Shown: piece after piece, positions 16,448-27,576 of the stretch | Position numbering within the stretch: the stretch's first letter is position 1 | Layout: each line of letters starts with the position of its first letter | From: Hydrocarboniphaga sp. | GTDB lineage: Bacteria; Pseudomonadota; Gammaproteobacteria; Nevskiales; Nevskiaceae | Assembly (NCBI RefSeq): GCF_028291725.1 | Contig: NZ_JAQGNT010000045.1 | Location: 45,626 to 109,625 of the forward strand | Direction: 5' to 3' | Length of the DNA: 64,000 nucleotides | Notes under the pieces: model-generated | The model's input: only the letters and a program-made list of their open reading frames with translations | Database searches by the model: none | Told to the model about the DNA's origin: nothing | Program-made: the position numbers and the translations under genes

Positions 16448-17872
16448 TTAGATCTTCTTGACCGACAAGGTCTGCGGCATGGTGTATTCGAGCAAGCCAT
16501 GCACGCCGTTCTCGACTCCCAGACCGGACTGCTTATGGCCGGCCAGCGGCACATGCGGCGACAGCGCATGAATCTGGTTGACCCAGACCGTGCCGGCCTG
16601 CAGACGCTTGGCGATGGCCAAGCCCTGCTGGTAGTCGCCGGCCCAGACCGAGGCGCCCAGGCCGAATTCGCTGTCGTTAGCCCGTGCGACTGCATCGTCG
16701 GTATTGCTGAATTTCAACATCGGCAGGATTGGCCCGAACGGCTCCTCGCGCACGATGCGCGAATCATCGGGCGGGTTGTCGATCAGGGTCACCGGGAAGA
16801 AGTAGCCCTTGCCCGCCGGCAGTTCGCCGCCGAGCAGAAACTGGTGCCCGTTCGTTTTCGAGTCTTCGAGCAGACCCTTGAGCCGCTCGTACTGCACGCG
16901 ATTCTGGATCGGCCCGAGCATTGTGCCTTCGGCCATGCCGTCACCCAGCTTCACAGCCTGGCCGATCTTCACGAACGCCGCGGCCAAGCGATCGTAGACT
17001 GCTTCGTGAACGTAGAGCCGCTTGATCGCCAGGCAGAACTGCGAGCTATTGGCGAAAGCGCCCCAGAACAGCGTTTGCGCGAGTTTGTCTACATCGACGT
17101 CGGGCATCACGATTGCCGCATCGTTGCCGCCGAGTTCCAAGGTCAGCCGCTTGAGATTCTTAGAGGCACTTTCCATCACGCGGCGGCCGGTCGGTGTCGA
17201 GCCGGTGAAGCTGATCTTGTCGATGTCGGCATGCGCAGACATCCACGGCCCCAGCGCGTCGCCGCCGCTGATCACGTTGAGGACACCCGGCGGCAACAGA
17301 TCGCGCGCGATCTCGCCGAACTTCAGCGTGGTCAGCGGCGTAAACGGCGAAGGCTTCAATAGCAGGGTATTGCCCGATACCAGCGCCGGCGCAACTTTCC
17401 AGATCGCCAGCGTCAACGGAAAATTCCACGGCACGATGCCACCGACTACGCCGACTGGCACGTGGCGTACCTGAACCAGCGCCGTGTCGCTATCCTCGAT
17501 GGTCTCCACCGGCAGATCGATCTTGGCAAACTCGGCCAGCCAGTAAGCCGAAGCCTTGATCTCGGCACGCGCGGCGGACAGCGGCTTGCCTTGCTCGCGC
17601 GTCAGCAGTTGCGACAGACCGTCAATATTCGCAATCAGCGCTTTCGCCAGTGATGCGACGGCGGCCTGACGCTGCGCGATCGGTGTCGCGGACCAGCCGG
17701 CGAAGGCGCGCCGCGACGAGGCCACCGCGAGATCGAGCTGCTCGCGCGTCGCGTCCGGCGGCGTCGCGATCACCTCCTCAGTCGCCGGATTGACGATCTG
17801 CAACGTGGCCGGACTTTCGACAGCGCGGCCGTCGATCGTCATTGTGAAGTTCGCAGTGAAATCGACAGCCAT
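16448..17872 (-). CDS. NAD(P)-dependent aldehyde dehydrogenase
   Basis: 474 residues. Motifs are VVGGIVPWNFPLTLAIWK, SFTGSTPTGRRVM, TLELGGNDAAIV (catalytic Glu) and FANSSQFCLAIKR with the catalytic Cys; the usual GQ before Cys reads SQ. It ends with GLGVENGVHGLLEYT. It oxidises an aldehyde to its acid. GGAG lies 8 bases before the ATG. It is 34 bases downstream of the frameshifted thiolase in the same operon. The convergent gap to the nitroreductase (16355-16447) holds CAGGTG/CACCTG inverted repeats that could form a weak bidirectional terminator. Confidence 0.93.
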   Translation of the reverse strand: MAVDFTANFTMTIDGRAVESPATLQIVNPATEEVIATPPDATREQLDLAVASSRRAFAGWSATPIAQRQAAVASLAKALIANIDGLSQLLTREQGKPLSAARAEIKASAYWLAEFAKIDLPVETIEDSDTALVQVRHVPVGVVGGIVPWNFPLTLAIWKVAPALVSGNTLLLKPSPFTPLTTLKFGEIARDLLPPGVLNVISGGDALGPWMSAHADIDKISFTGSTPTGRRVMESASKNLKRLTLELGGNDAAIVMPDVDVDKLAQTLFWGAFANSSQFCLAIKRLYVHEAVYDRLAAAFVKIGQAVKLGDGMAEGTMLGPIQNRVQYERLKGLLEDSKTNGHQFLLGGELPAGKGYFFPVTLIDNPPDDSRIVREEPFGPILPMLKFSNTDDAVARANDSEFGLGASVWAGDYQQGLAIAKRLQAGTVWVNQIHALSPHVPLAGHKQSGLGVENGVHGLLEYTMPQTLSVKKI

Positions 17873-17906
17873 GGATCTTGCTCCGCTATAGCCCGCGCTG
17901 CTGCGC

Positions 17907-19137
17907 TTACATGCGCTCGATGATCGTCGCCGGTGCCATGCCGCCGGCCGCGCACAGCGTCACCAGACCGGTGCTCAGGTCGCGGCGCTCCATCTCGTCG
18001 AGCAAGGTGCCGAGGATGATCGCGCCGGTGGCGCCGATCGGATGACCCAGTGCCATCGCGCCGCCGTTGACGTTGACGATCGCAGGATCGATATCGAGAT
18101 CGCGCATGAACTTCAGCGGCACCACCGCGAACGCCTCGTTGATCTCGAACAGGTCAATGTCCTTGAATCGACATGCCGGCCAGCGCCAGCGCCTTGCGTG
18201 CGGCCGGCACCGGCGCGTTCAGCATCAGCGTCGGGCTGTCACCGACCGTCGCCAGTGAGCGGATGCGTGCACGCGGCTTCAGGCCATGTGCCCTGGCGTA
18301 TTCCGGCGAAGCGATGATCACCGCGCCGGCACCGTCGACCACGCCCGAGCTGTTGCCGGCGTGATGTACATGATTGATCTTGATGTCCGGATAAGCCTGG
18401 CGCACCAGCTGGGAATAAGTGGTGCCAAGTTCATCCATCTCGCGCTCGTACAAGGCCTGGAACGCGGGCTTGAGCTGCGACAGGCCTTCGAGCGTGGTCT
18501 GCGGGCGCGGGAACTCATCGTGGTCCAGTGCCAGCGTACCGTCGCTCTTGTAAACCGGGATGAGCGCGCGCTTGAAGCGGCCTTCGCGGATCGCGATATC
18601 GGCGCGGCGCTGACTTTCTAGCGCCAGGCGATCGACATCATCCCGGCTGAAGCCCTCCAGCGTTGCAATCAGGTCGCCGCAGATGCCCTGGTGCGGCTGC
18701 GGAATGCGCTTGCGCAGATCGAGGTTGCCCACATCCATGAACGGGATCGGCTGCAAGGTCGAGGCATGCGACATCGATTCGACGCCGCCGGCGACGACCA
18801 GCTGCTGCATGCCGGACATCACACCCATCGCGGCTAGATTGACCGCGGTGAGGCCCGAGCCGCAGAAGCGATCCAGCGACATGCCCGGCGCGAGGAAGTC
18901 ATAGCCTGCGTCCAGCGCCGACATGCGCGCGATGCACGAGCCCTGCTTGCCGGCCTGGGTGCCGCAGCCGGCGAGCACGTCGTCGACATCGGCGGTGTTC
19001 AAGTTGTTGCGCTCGGCCAGCGCCTTCAACACGGTCGACAGGATGCGCTGTGGATGCACGTCCGCGAGGGCGCCCTTACCCACTTTCCCGACGCCACGCG
19101 GCGTTCTGGCCGCATCAATGATCCACGCTTCGCTCAT
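17907..19137 (-). pseudogene. Acetyl-CoA acetyltransferase (thiolase) with a +1 frameshift
   Basis: The N-terminal part (19137 to about 18162) has MSEAWIIDAARTPRG, DRFCGSGLTAVN (nucleophilic Cys), GGVESMSHA and HAGNSSGVVDGAGA. It then stops at 18154 in the frame SIQGH. The rest continues in another frame ([39 protein letters not shown]) to 17907. Removing one C at 18161-18162 (CCTTG to CTTG on plus) restores [20 protein letters not shown], an unbroken thiolase of about 409 residues with Cys, His and Cys active-site residues intact. So it is either a recent inactivation or a sequencing error. Confidence 0.88.
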
Positions 19138-19362
19138 GTCGAATCCTGTCTGGTGTGCTGGACTGCCCGTCGTCGAGTATTCCACGCCGTTCTGCTGCAG
19201 GCACTGACCCCCGCCGACAACACAATCGACCTCAGGCGACTTTTCCGGCCGGCCGCTCTGTCATCTGCGGTCAATAGCAGGCGCGGCGGCGATCATTGTC
19301 AGCGCCTGCCGCGCTTATCAGACTCGGCGTCTCATTCGCGATTCCAAACCAGAGCAAGCAAG

Positions 19363-20127
19363 ATGAAGATCGAAAACAGCGTGGCGATCATTACCGGCGG
19401 CGCCTCCGGCCTGGGCAAGGCCACGGTCGAAAAGTTTGCCGGCATGGGTGCCAAGGTCGCGATTTTCGATATGAACGAGGAAGCCGGTAGCGCCCTCGCC
19501 CGACAGCTAGGCGAGAACGCGGCTTTCTTCAAGGTCAACGTCGCCGACGAGGCTTCGGTGCAGGCTGCGGTCGCGCAGACCGTCGAGCGCTTCGGCGCGC
19601 TGCATATCTGCATCAACTACGCCGGTATCGGCAATGCGTTCAAGACCGTCGGCAAGAATGGGCCGTTCCCGCTGGCAGAATTCAACAAGGTGATCCAGGT
19701 GAACCTGGTCGGCACGTTCAATGTGCTGCGCCTGGCTGCCGAACAGATGGTCAAGAACCAGCCGGTCGACGGCGAGCGTGGCGTGATCATCAACACCGCC
19801 TCGGTTGCCGCGTATGAAGGCCAGATGGGCCAGGCCGCCTACTCCGCGTCCAAGGGCGGCATCGTCGCGATGACCTTGCCGATTGCACGCGATCTGGCTT
19901 CGTACAACATCCGCGTCAACACCATCGCGCCGGGACTGATCCACACGCCGCTGTTCAACGGCTCGCCGCAGAACGTGGTCGACGCGCTGGCGGCGCAGGT
20001 GCTGAATCCACAGCGTCTCGGCCAGCCTGCCGAAATCGCGCACCTGGCGACCTGCATCGTCGAGAACGCCTACATCAACGGCGAGACCATCCGCATCGAC
20101 GGCGGCATCCGCATGCAGGCCAAGTAA
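19363..20127 (+). CDS. SDR-family 3-hydroxyacyl-CoA dehydrogenase (HSD10-like)
   Basis: 254 residues. ITGGASGLGKAT (NAD-binding), FDMNEEAG, INTASVAAYEGQMGQAAYSA with the Ser...Tyr..Lys triad (YSASK), and IRVNTIAPGLIHTPL. The stretch GERGVIINTASVAAYEGQ is typical of type-2 3-hydroxyacyl-CoA dehydrogenase/17beta-HSD10. The usual NNAG motif reads NYAG, a visible change. It oxidises 3-hydroxyacyl-CoA or a hydroxysteroid with NAD. The start has AGCAAGCAAG upstream, a weak site. It stands alone on plus, divergent from the thiolase operon. Confidence 0.92.
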   Translation: MKIENSVAIITGGASGLGKATVEKFAGMGAKVAIFDMNEEAGSALARQLGENAAFFKVNVADEASVQAAVAQTVERFGALHICINYAGIGNAFKTVGKNGPFPLAEFNKVIQVNLVGTFNVLRLAAEQMVKNQPVDGERGVIINTASVAAYEGQMGQAAYSASKGGIVAMTLPIARDLASYNIRVNTIAPGLIHTPLFNGSPQNVVDALAAQVLNPQRLGQPAEIAHLATCIVENAYINGETIRIDGGIRMQAK

Positions 20128-20150
20128 TCAGCCGACGCCAGCAGCCGGGC

Positions 20151-21701
<1,551 letters not shown>

Positions 21702-21705
21702 GGCG

Positions 21706-22773
21706 CTACGCCGACAAGGGCATGCCGACGGGCTGGTTTTCGCGACGTCGCGGCCGCATTTCGGCGTAGGCGTGCGGTGTCATGCCGTTCCAGCGTTTGA
21801 ACGCGCGTATCAGCGCGCTGGCCTCGGAAAAACCGCAGCGGAACGCGACTTCTTCGATCGAATGCGAGCGCTGCCGCAGATAGTATTCGGCCGCATCGCG
21901 CCGCACCTGGTCCTTGATCTGCTTATAGGTAATGCCTTCGGTAGCGAGCCGACGGCGCAGCGTCTGCGGATGCAGTTCGAGCTGCCCGGCGACATCGTCG
22001 AATTCGGGCAACTGCGGCAGGTTGCGTGCAACGCGTTCGCGCAGGCGCGTGGTCCAGTCCGCAGTGGCGCGCTGTGGCTTCAGCAGGTTCAGAGGCGCGT
22101 CGTGCAGCAGCGCGTCGAGGCTGCGGTGATCCTGGCGGATCGGCTTGTCGAGCAGCAGGCGATCGAAGCGCATCAGCGTGCGCGGCCGATCGAACAAAAG
22201 GCTGCCACTGGCGAACAGCCATCGATAATCATCGACAGCCGACGGTGACGCATGCTGGAACTCGACGCTCTTCAGCGGCAGGTCCTCGTCGAGCAGCCAG
22301 CAGGCCAGACGGTAGATCGTCGACAGGCTGCGCTCATAGGCAAACGCCTGATAAGCCGCTCCGGTGTCGGCTTGCATGCTGATGCAGGCGCCCATGCCGT
22401 CGATGTCGAGGCGCATTTCCTGGCCCCAGTCGAACAGCGAGTAGCAGCGAAGCAGACGGCCCAGGGACTGACCCAGCGTGCCCGGATGCAGCGCCGCATA
22501 ACAAGCCGTGGACCAGCCGCCGAGCCTGTGCACTCGCGGCGCGTAGCCCAGCGACTCGTCGCGCATCGTCTGCATTGTCAGCATCTCCAGGCGCGCGTAG
22601 CTGGCCACTGGCACGCGGGCATCGGCAGCGTGGAGCAGTGCAGGATCAATGCCGCTGCTATGCAGCAGCATGTCCGCATCGATGCCGTGCTCAGCGCTCC
22701 GGGCGACCACGCAGCGGACGAAACGGACGGGAACGCGGCCATGCTGACTACCGATATTGCTCAATTGCCACAT
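21706..22773 (-). CDS. AraC-family transcriptional regulator
   Basis: 355 residues from the ATG at 22773 (GGAG 6 bases upstream); a longer form from 22875 lacks a site. The N-terminal about 200 residues look like the arabinose-binding-like domain of OruR/ArgR-type AraC proteins (GGWSTACYAALHPGTLGQSL). The C-terminal HTH has QLELHPQTLRRRLATEG and SIEEVAFRCGFSEASALIRA, ending with FKRWNGMTPHAY. It is coupled to the acyl-CoA synthetase downstream and divergent from the GMC operon, so either may be its target. Confidence 0.9.
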   Translation of the reverse strand: MWQLSNIGSQHGRVPVRFVRCVVARSAEHGIDADMLLHSSGIDPALLHAADARVPVASYARLEMLTMQTMRDESLGYAPRVHRLGGWSTACYAALHPGTLGQSLGRLLRCYSLFDWGQEMRLDIDGMGACISMQADTGAAYQAFAYERSLSTIYRLACWLLDEDLPLKSVEFQHASPSAVDDYRWLFASGSLLFDRPRTLMRFDRLLLDKPIRQDHRSLDALLHDAPLNLLKPQRATADWTTRLRERVARNLPQLPEFDDVAGQLELHPQTLRRRLATEGITYKQIKDQVRRDAAEYYLRQRSHSIEEVAFRCGFSEASALIRAFKRWNGMTPHAYAEMRPRRRENQPVGMPLSA

Positions 22774-23112
22774 AGGATTCTCCGCACCGCTTGATTCGCG
22801 CTTTATCCGATCGGCTGCGACCGCCCGGCACGCTACACGTTCCACAATATGTAATGCCGACACCCTAAAAGACAACTACTTGACGTGACCGCCAACAGGG
22901 CGAGGCGGCAATGGCAGCATCCCGGATATTGTCCGATTGCAGCTTGATCAGCCGGCGGGTCTGAGCTACATTCCTCGAAGAGATACAAATTACATTATTT
23001 GTATCATTGATGTGATCAAGCAGCCGGCACGAACCGCCTGCACCGGAGCGAGAACCGTGAGTCCAGCAGCAACATCCGAGTTGTCCGTGCCCGCCGATGC
23101 CCGGACCTCGCC
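22774..23112. other. Divergent regulatory gap between araC-type gene and GMC operon
   Basis: 339 bases with no convincing long coding region. It holds an AT-rich inverted repeat at 22982-23005, annotated separately, and a 19-codon reading frame from GTG 23057 whose TGA overlaps the ATG of the GMC gene. The left part (22774-22900) would contain the promoter of the AraC-type gene. ACAATATGT at 22844-22852 is a small imperfect palindrome. I see nothing else in it. Confidence 0.6.
22982..23005. promoter_or_regulatory. Inverted repeat GATACAAAT/ATTTGTATC, putative operator
   Basis: Perfect 9-bp arms at 22982-22990 and 22997-23005 are separated by TACATT. The core ACAAATTAC is identical to the left half of the palindrome at 14012, and ATTTGT to its right end. 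It lies about 110 bases before the GMC gene. This suggests that the TetR protein at 14054, or a relative, also controls the GMC-synthetase-Rieske operon. Confidence 0.6.
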
Positions 23113-23116
23113 ATGA
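23057..23116 (+). CDS. Possible 19-codon leader frame overlapping the GMC start
   Basis: GTG at 23057 has GGAG 9 bases upstream. It encodes VSPAATSELSVPADARTSP and ends in a TGA that overlaps the ATG of the GMC gene (ATGA). The GMC ATG has no ribosome site of its own, so translational coupling through this small frame is plausible. It could equally be chance. Confidence 0.25.
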   Translation: MSPAATSELSVPADARTSP

Positions 23117-24738
23117 CGGTGCTGCAAAACGGAGGCAGTGCGGACTACGTCATCGTCGGCGCCGGCAGCGCCGGGGCAGTGCTCGCCTACCGGCTCACTG
23201 AAGACCCTACCGTGTCGGTCACGCTGATCGAGGCTGGCGGTGAGGCCAAGTCGCTGCTGGTGCAGCTGCCGGTGGGCTTCGCCAAGCTGGTATCGCATCC
23301 GGGTTACGACTGGCGCTACCTGCAGGAGGCCGATCCGACAATCAATGGCCGGCGCTTCATCTGGTCCGCCGGCAAATTGCTCGGCGGCGGCAGCTCGATC
23401 AATGGCCAGGTGTACATCCGTGGCACGCGCCGTGACTACGACCGCTGGGTCGAGCTGGGCGCCAACGGCTGGAGCTTCGACGAGGTGCTGCCCTGGTTCC
23501 GCCGCTCGGAAGACTGGGCAGGCCCTCCTCATCCGGCCCACGGCCAGGGAGGACCGCTGTCGACGGCGCCGATGCAGGATTTTCACCCGCTGTGCCATAC
23601 CTTCATGCAGGCTTGCAATGAACATGGCCTGCCGACATTGGCCGATTACCACGGCGGCGATATGGAGGGCGTGTATCTGACCTCCGCTTCGCAGCGCGAC
23701 GGATGGCGCTGCAGCACCGAGAAGGCGTTTTTGCGCCCCGCGCGCAAGCGACCGAATTTGCGTGTGCTGACCCATACCGAAGTCGAGCGCATTCATTTCG
23801 ACGGCAGCCGCGCGATTGGGGTCGATGTTGTCAGTCGTGGTCTCAAGCAGCGGATTGAGGCACGCGCCGAAGTCATCGTCAGCTCAGGGACGGTCGGCAG
23901 CTGCGCGCTGCTGATGCGCTCCGGCATCGGCGCTGGCGAAACCCTGCGGAAGGTGGGTGTCGACGTCGTCCGCGATCTGCCCGGCGTCGGCCGGAACCTG
24001 CAGGAACACGCCAGTGTCGGTCAGAACAAATTCGTGAATCTGCCGACCTTGAATTCCGAGCTAGGCGCCTTCGACATGATCCGTCATCTGCTGCGCTTCG
24101 CCGCCGGCAAGAAAGGCCCGCTCGGCGCGCCGGCGGTACAGGCCATGGGGCTGGCGCGCACCCGCCCCGAACTCGACGAGCCCGACGTGCAGTTGCATTT
24201 CCTGCCGCTGGCCTACGACATCGCTGCGGATACTGTCTCCACCGCCAGCGCGTTAATGCCGAAAGAGCCGACGGTGACGATCAACGCGACCATCTGCCAG
24301 CCACGCAGTCGTGGCCGCGTCGAACTCGACGCTCAGCGCCGGCCGAAGATTCTGCATCGATTCTTCGACGACGAGCGCGACGTCGCAACGCTGGTCGGCG
24401 GCCAGAAGTTGATTGCGAAGCTATTCGATACGCCGGCGCTGCGCCGTATCGTCATCGCCGACCGCGCACCGGCGTCGCCGCCGGCCGACGATGCGGCCTG
24501 GGCCGACTACGTACGCAACAAGGCAGCGCCGGCATACCACCCGGTCGGCACCTGTCGCATGGGCCGCGATGACATGGCGGTGGTCGATCCGGCAACGCTG
24601 AAAGTGCATGGCATCGACGGCCTGCGCGTGATCGATGCCTCGGTGATTCCGAGCATCACCAGCGCCAACACCAATGCCGCGGCGATCATGATCGGAGAAC
24701 GCGGCGCCGACATGATTTCCCGCGTCGCGCGCCGCTAG
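23113..24738 (+). CDS. GMC-family FAD-dependent alcohol dehydrogenase/oxidase
   Basis: 541 residues. YVIVGAGSAGAVLAYRL at 12-28 is the FAD Rossmann motif and IEAGGE ends the second strand. AGKLLGGGSSINGQVYIRGT is the GMC signature 1, and SSGTVGSCALLMRSGIG matches signature 2. The C-terminal PVGTCRMG and SIPSITSANTNAAAIMIGE hold the catalytic His and Asn. It is choline-dehydrogenase-like and oxidises a primary or secondary alcohol. It is the first main gene of an operon with an acyl-CoA synthetase and a Rieske oxygenase. It is clearly paralogous to the GMC enzyme at 33213 but divergent. Confidence 0.93.
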   Translation: MTVLQNGGSADYVIVGAGSAGAVLAYRLTEDPTVSVTLIEAGGEAKSLLVQLPVGFAKLVSHPGYDWRYLQEADPTINGRRFIWSAGKLLGGGSSINGQVYIRGTRRDYDRWVELGANGWSFDEVLPWFRRSEDWAGPPHPAHGQGGPLSTAPMQDFHPLCHTFMQACNEHGLPTLADYHGGDMEGVYLTSASQRDGWRCSTEKAFLRPARKRPNLRVLTHTEVERIHFDGSRAIGVDVVSRGLKQRIEARAEVIVSSGTVGSCALLMRSGIGAGETLRKVGVDVVRDLPGVGRNLQEHASVGQNKFVNLPTLNSELGAFDMIRHLLRFAAGKKGPLGAPAVQAMGLARTRPELDEPDVQLHFLPLAYDIAADTVSTASALMPKEPTVTINATICQPRSRGRVELDAQRRPKILHRFFDDERDVATLVGGQKLIAKLFDTPALRRIVIADRAPASPPADDAAWADYVRNKAAPAYHPVGTCRMGRDDMAVVDPATLKVHGIDGLRVIDASVIPSITSANTNAAAIMIGERGADMISRVARR

Positions 24739-24777
24739 CGCCGCGCGACGATCGAACGCTTAAACACGGAGTTCACG

Positions 24778-26331
24778 ATGCATTTCGCGCGCTACCTCAA
24801 TTTCTGGTTCCGCCGCAACGGCAGCAAGCTGGCACTGGCCTGTGAAAACGACACACTGAGCTGGGCCGAGCTCGATCGCGCCTCGGCCTCGCTGGCAGCC
24901 TATCTACGCGACAGCGGCCTGAAGGCTGGCGATCGCTTCGGCTGTCTTATGACCAACTCGCTGCCCTGGTGCGTGGGCTACTGCGCCTCGCTGCGGCTGG
25001 GTACGATCTTCGTACCCCTGAACCCGATGTTCGGCAGCTTCGAGTTGCAGCTGATCGAAAGCGATGCACAGTGCGCGGCAATCCTGTCGACGCCGTCGCA
25101 GATCGGCAAGATCGGGACAGCGGACACTCGCAGCGATGCCGGCAACGATGTCGATCAGCCGCGCCTCTATCACCGGCGCGGCGGCGTGCGCTCTGAAGCC
25201 TACGCCGACATCGTTGCCAAGAACCGGCAGTTCGTGGATCCACCGCTGTCCGACGACGACGTGATGGTGATCAGCTACACCTCGGGCACCACCGGCCTGC
25301 CCAAGGGCGCCGCGCTGACCCACCGCAATGTCGATGCGGCGATGCAAGGGCTTATCCTGTGCTTCGGTCTGCGCGGCGGCGAAGAGCGCTCGCTGATTCT
25401 CGCGCCGCTGGCCTTCACTGGCGGCGTGATTTCGGCGCTGACGCCGGTGCTGACCATCGGTGGCAGCGCCTGGATCGAAAAGAGCGTCGATCCGAACCGC
25501 GCGTTGCGCCTGCTACTGGAACATCGCATCACGATCTTCGGTGGCGTACCCGCGCTGTGGGAAAGAGTCGCGCTGGCGCCGGGCTTCGCCGAGGCCGATC
25601 TGTCTACGATCAATGCCGCATTCACCGGTGGTGCACCGGTACCGCGGCCGCTGCTGGAAACCTTTCTGGCCAAGGGCATCACGATACGTCAGCAGTACGG
25701 CTTTACCGAGGCCTGCGGCGGCGTGTCGGCACCGGACAAGGAGTCAGCGATCGCCCGACCGTCTTCCTGCGGCCACGCGCTGCCCGGCATCGACCTGGTG
25801 ATACGCAACGAGCGCAACGAAAAGGTCGAGGCCGGTGAAGTCGGCGAAGTCCAGGCTCGCGGAGCACAGATGATGAAGCGCTACTGGAACAAGCCCGAGG
25901 CGACCGCCGATGCATTCAACGGCGAGTGGTACAAGACCGGCGATCTGGCGACGTACGACGCCGAAGCTGCGATCGTCGTCGTCGATCGCAAGAAAAACAT
26001 GTTGATCTCCGGCGGCGTGAACATCTACCCCGCCGAGGTCGAGCGGGCGATGGCCCAAATCACCGGTGTCGCCGAAGTCGTCGTACTCGGAATCGCCAGC
26101 GCGCAATGGGGCCAGGAGGTAGCCGCAATGATCTATGCGCCTACGCTGAGCAGCAGCCACGAGGTGATGCAGCAGGCGCGCGAACTGCTCGGCAGCTATA
26201 AGGCACCCAAGCACATTCGGCTCAGCCCGCAGCCTCTACCGAAAACGGCATCGAACAAGATCGCGCGCACCGGTCTGAACGAATTGTTCGATCGGCTTTC
26301 CGCCGAAGCCGCCGGAACCGTACAGGCCTGA
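24778..26331 (+). CDS. AMP-forming acyl-CoA synthetase
   Basis: 517 residues. ISYTSGTTGLPKGAALTH (P-loop), QQYGFTEACGGVSAP, RYWNKPEATADAFNGEWYKT, TGDLATYDAEAAIVVVDRKK, GGVNIYPAEVERA, and PLPKTASNKIARTGL with the catalytic Lys. GGAG lies 8 bases upstream of the ATG. It resembles the synthetases at 28344 and 41931 more than that at 20151 (shared GGVxALWER/GGVISxLxP features). It sits between GMC and Rieske genes, a context repeated in part at 41931-46440. Confidence 0.93.
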   Translation: MHFARYLNFWFRRNGSKLALACENDTLSWAELDRASASLAAYLRDSGLKAGDRFGCLMTNSLPWCVGYCASLRLGTIFVPLNPMFGSFELQLIESDAQCAAILSTPSQIGKIGTADTRSDAGNDVDQPRLYHRRGGVRSEAYADIVAKNRQFVDPPLSDDDVMVISYTSGTTGLPKGAALTHRNVDAAMQGLILCFGLRGGEERSLILAPLAFTGGVISALTPVLTIGGSAWIEKSVDPNRALRLLLEHRITIFGGVPALWERVALAPGFAEADLSTINAAFTGGAPVPRPLLETFLAKGITIRQQYGFTEACGGVSAPDKESAIARPSSCGHALPGIDLVIRNERNEKVEAGEVGEVQARGAQMMKRYWNKPEATADAFNGEWYKTGDLATYDAEAAIVVVDRKKNMLISGGVNIYPAEVERAMAQITGVAEVVVLGIASAQWGQEVAAMIYAPTLSSSHEVMQQARELLGSYKAPKHIRLSPQPLPKTASNKIARTGLNELFDRLSAEAAGTVQA

Positions 26332-26355
26332 CCAGCCGATTCTCAGGAGCACCGC

Positions 26356-27522
26356 ATGTACTTCAGCTCAGAACGCAACGCCAGGCTCGCCGCCAAGCTG
26401 TTTCAGCACATCGAGCAGACCACGACCGACCGTCTCGACGGCCTGCTCGAATACGACCTGGCAATCTACACTTGCCCGGACACCGCCAAACGCGAGCGCG
26501 ACAAGATTTTTCAGAAAGCGCCGATGATGGCGGCGCACTCCGCACAGATTCCAACGCCCGGCAGCTTCATCACCTTGCAGCTCAATTCCAGCAACGTGCT
26601 GCTGACGCGCAAGCAGGATGGCAGCGTCGGTGCGTTTCTGAACATCTGCCGGCACCGCGGCACACAACTGGTCGGCGCCGCCTGTGGCGAGCGCAGCCGC
26701 TTCACATGCCCTTACCATGGCTGGACCTACAGCAACGACGGCAAGCTGCGCGGTATCGGCTTCCAGGACTCCTTCGGCATCAAGCCCGGCGATGAGCAAG
26801 GCCTGGAACGGGGCTTGGTCGCGCTGCCAGTGGAGGAGCGGCACGGCTTCATCTGGATCGTCGAAGATCCGAAGGGCGCAATCGACGTCAGGGCGCACCT
26901 GGGCGACGGCATGGACCAGGCGCTGGCCGAGTACGGACTCGACCAGTGGTTCCACTACAAGACCCATGTGTTCGATTTCCCGCAGAACTGGAAAGTGATG
27001 ATGGATGGCCTGATTGATGGCTATCACGTGCAGTTTCTGCATGGCAAAACCATCAGTCCGTACTTCTATCCGAACATGATGGGCATCGAAATTCTGGGTC
27101 GCAACGCGCTATGGGGCAACCCGCGCCGGGCGATGGAAAAGATCATGCATGAGCCACCGGGCGAAAACTCGCTCGACAAGTTCGCGATCATCGGCAATCT
27201 GTTCGTGCCCAATGCGGTGATGGTGATGCATCCACACCACATCGAGTTCTGGACCGTATACCAGGACCCGAACAACACCGCCGCCTGCCGGGTGCATCTG
27301 CGTTATCTGACGCCGAGCGGCGACTATGACGAGCGCATCACCGGAATTCTCGAGAAGAACTGGAAAATCGCGACCGACGCGATCATCAACGAGGACGTGC
27401 CGGTCGGCAATTCGATCCAGGCCTCCTCGGCCACACCCAACGCCGGCAGTGTCTGCCTGGGGCGCAACGAGGTCACCAACCAGCTGTTTCACCTGGCATA
27501 TCGTGACTACATGAGCGCCTGA
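26356..27522 (+). CDS. Rieske aromatic-ring-hydroxylating oxygenase, alpha subunit
   Basis: 388 residues. The Rieske ligands are CRHRGTQL and CPYHGWTY; the iron site lies in NWKVMMDGLIDGYHVQFLH. No beta subunit or partner ferredoxin gene is next to it. AGGAG is 7 bases before the ATG. It is the last gene of the GMC-synthetase-Rieske operon. It resembles the Rieske protein at 45259 throughout: both open with F-S/T-x-E-x-N-R/A and both have H-x-E-F-x-x-F/Y near the end. They look like members of a duplicated module. Confidence 0.93.
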   Translation: MYFSSERNARLAAKLFQHIEQTTTDRLDGLLEYDLAIYTCPDTAKRERDKIFQKAPMMAAHSAQIPTPGSFITLQLNSSNVLLTRKQDGSVGAFLNICRHRGTQLVGAACGERSRFTCPYHGWTYSNDGKLRGIGFQDSFGIKPGDEQGLERGLVALPVEERHGFIWIVEDPKGAIDVRAHLGDGMDQALAEYGLDQWFHYKTHVFDFPQNWKVMMDGLIDGYHVQFLHGKTISPYFYPNMMGIEILGRNALWGNPRRAMEKIMHEPPGENSLDKFAIIGNLFVPNAVMVMHPHHIEFWTVYQDPNNTAACRVHLRYLTPSGDYDERITGILEKNWKIATDAIINEDVPVGNSIQASSATPNAGSVCLGRNEVTNQLFHLAYRDYMSA

Positions 27523-27533
27523 TGTTTTTCGGT

Positions 27534-27551
27534 GGCGGGTCGCGGCCCGCC
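27534..27551. terminator. GC-rich hairpin between convergent genes
   Basis: GGCGGG and CCCGCC arms with a 6-base loop lie between the Rieske stop (27522) and the stop of the minus-strand crotonase (27577). A T-run lies on the left side only (TGTTTTTC), so it is not a textbook rho-independent terminator in either direction. Confidence 0.3.
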
Positions 27552-27576
27552 GCCCGCCGCTCCGTCATCGCGCGAG

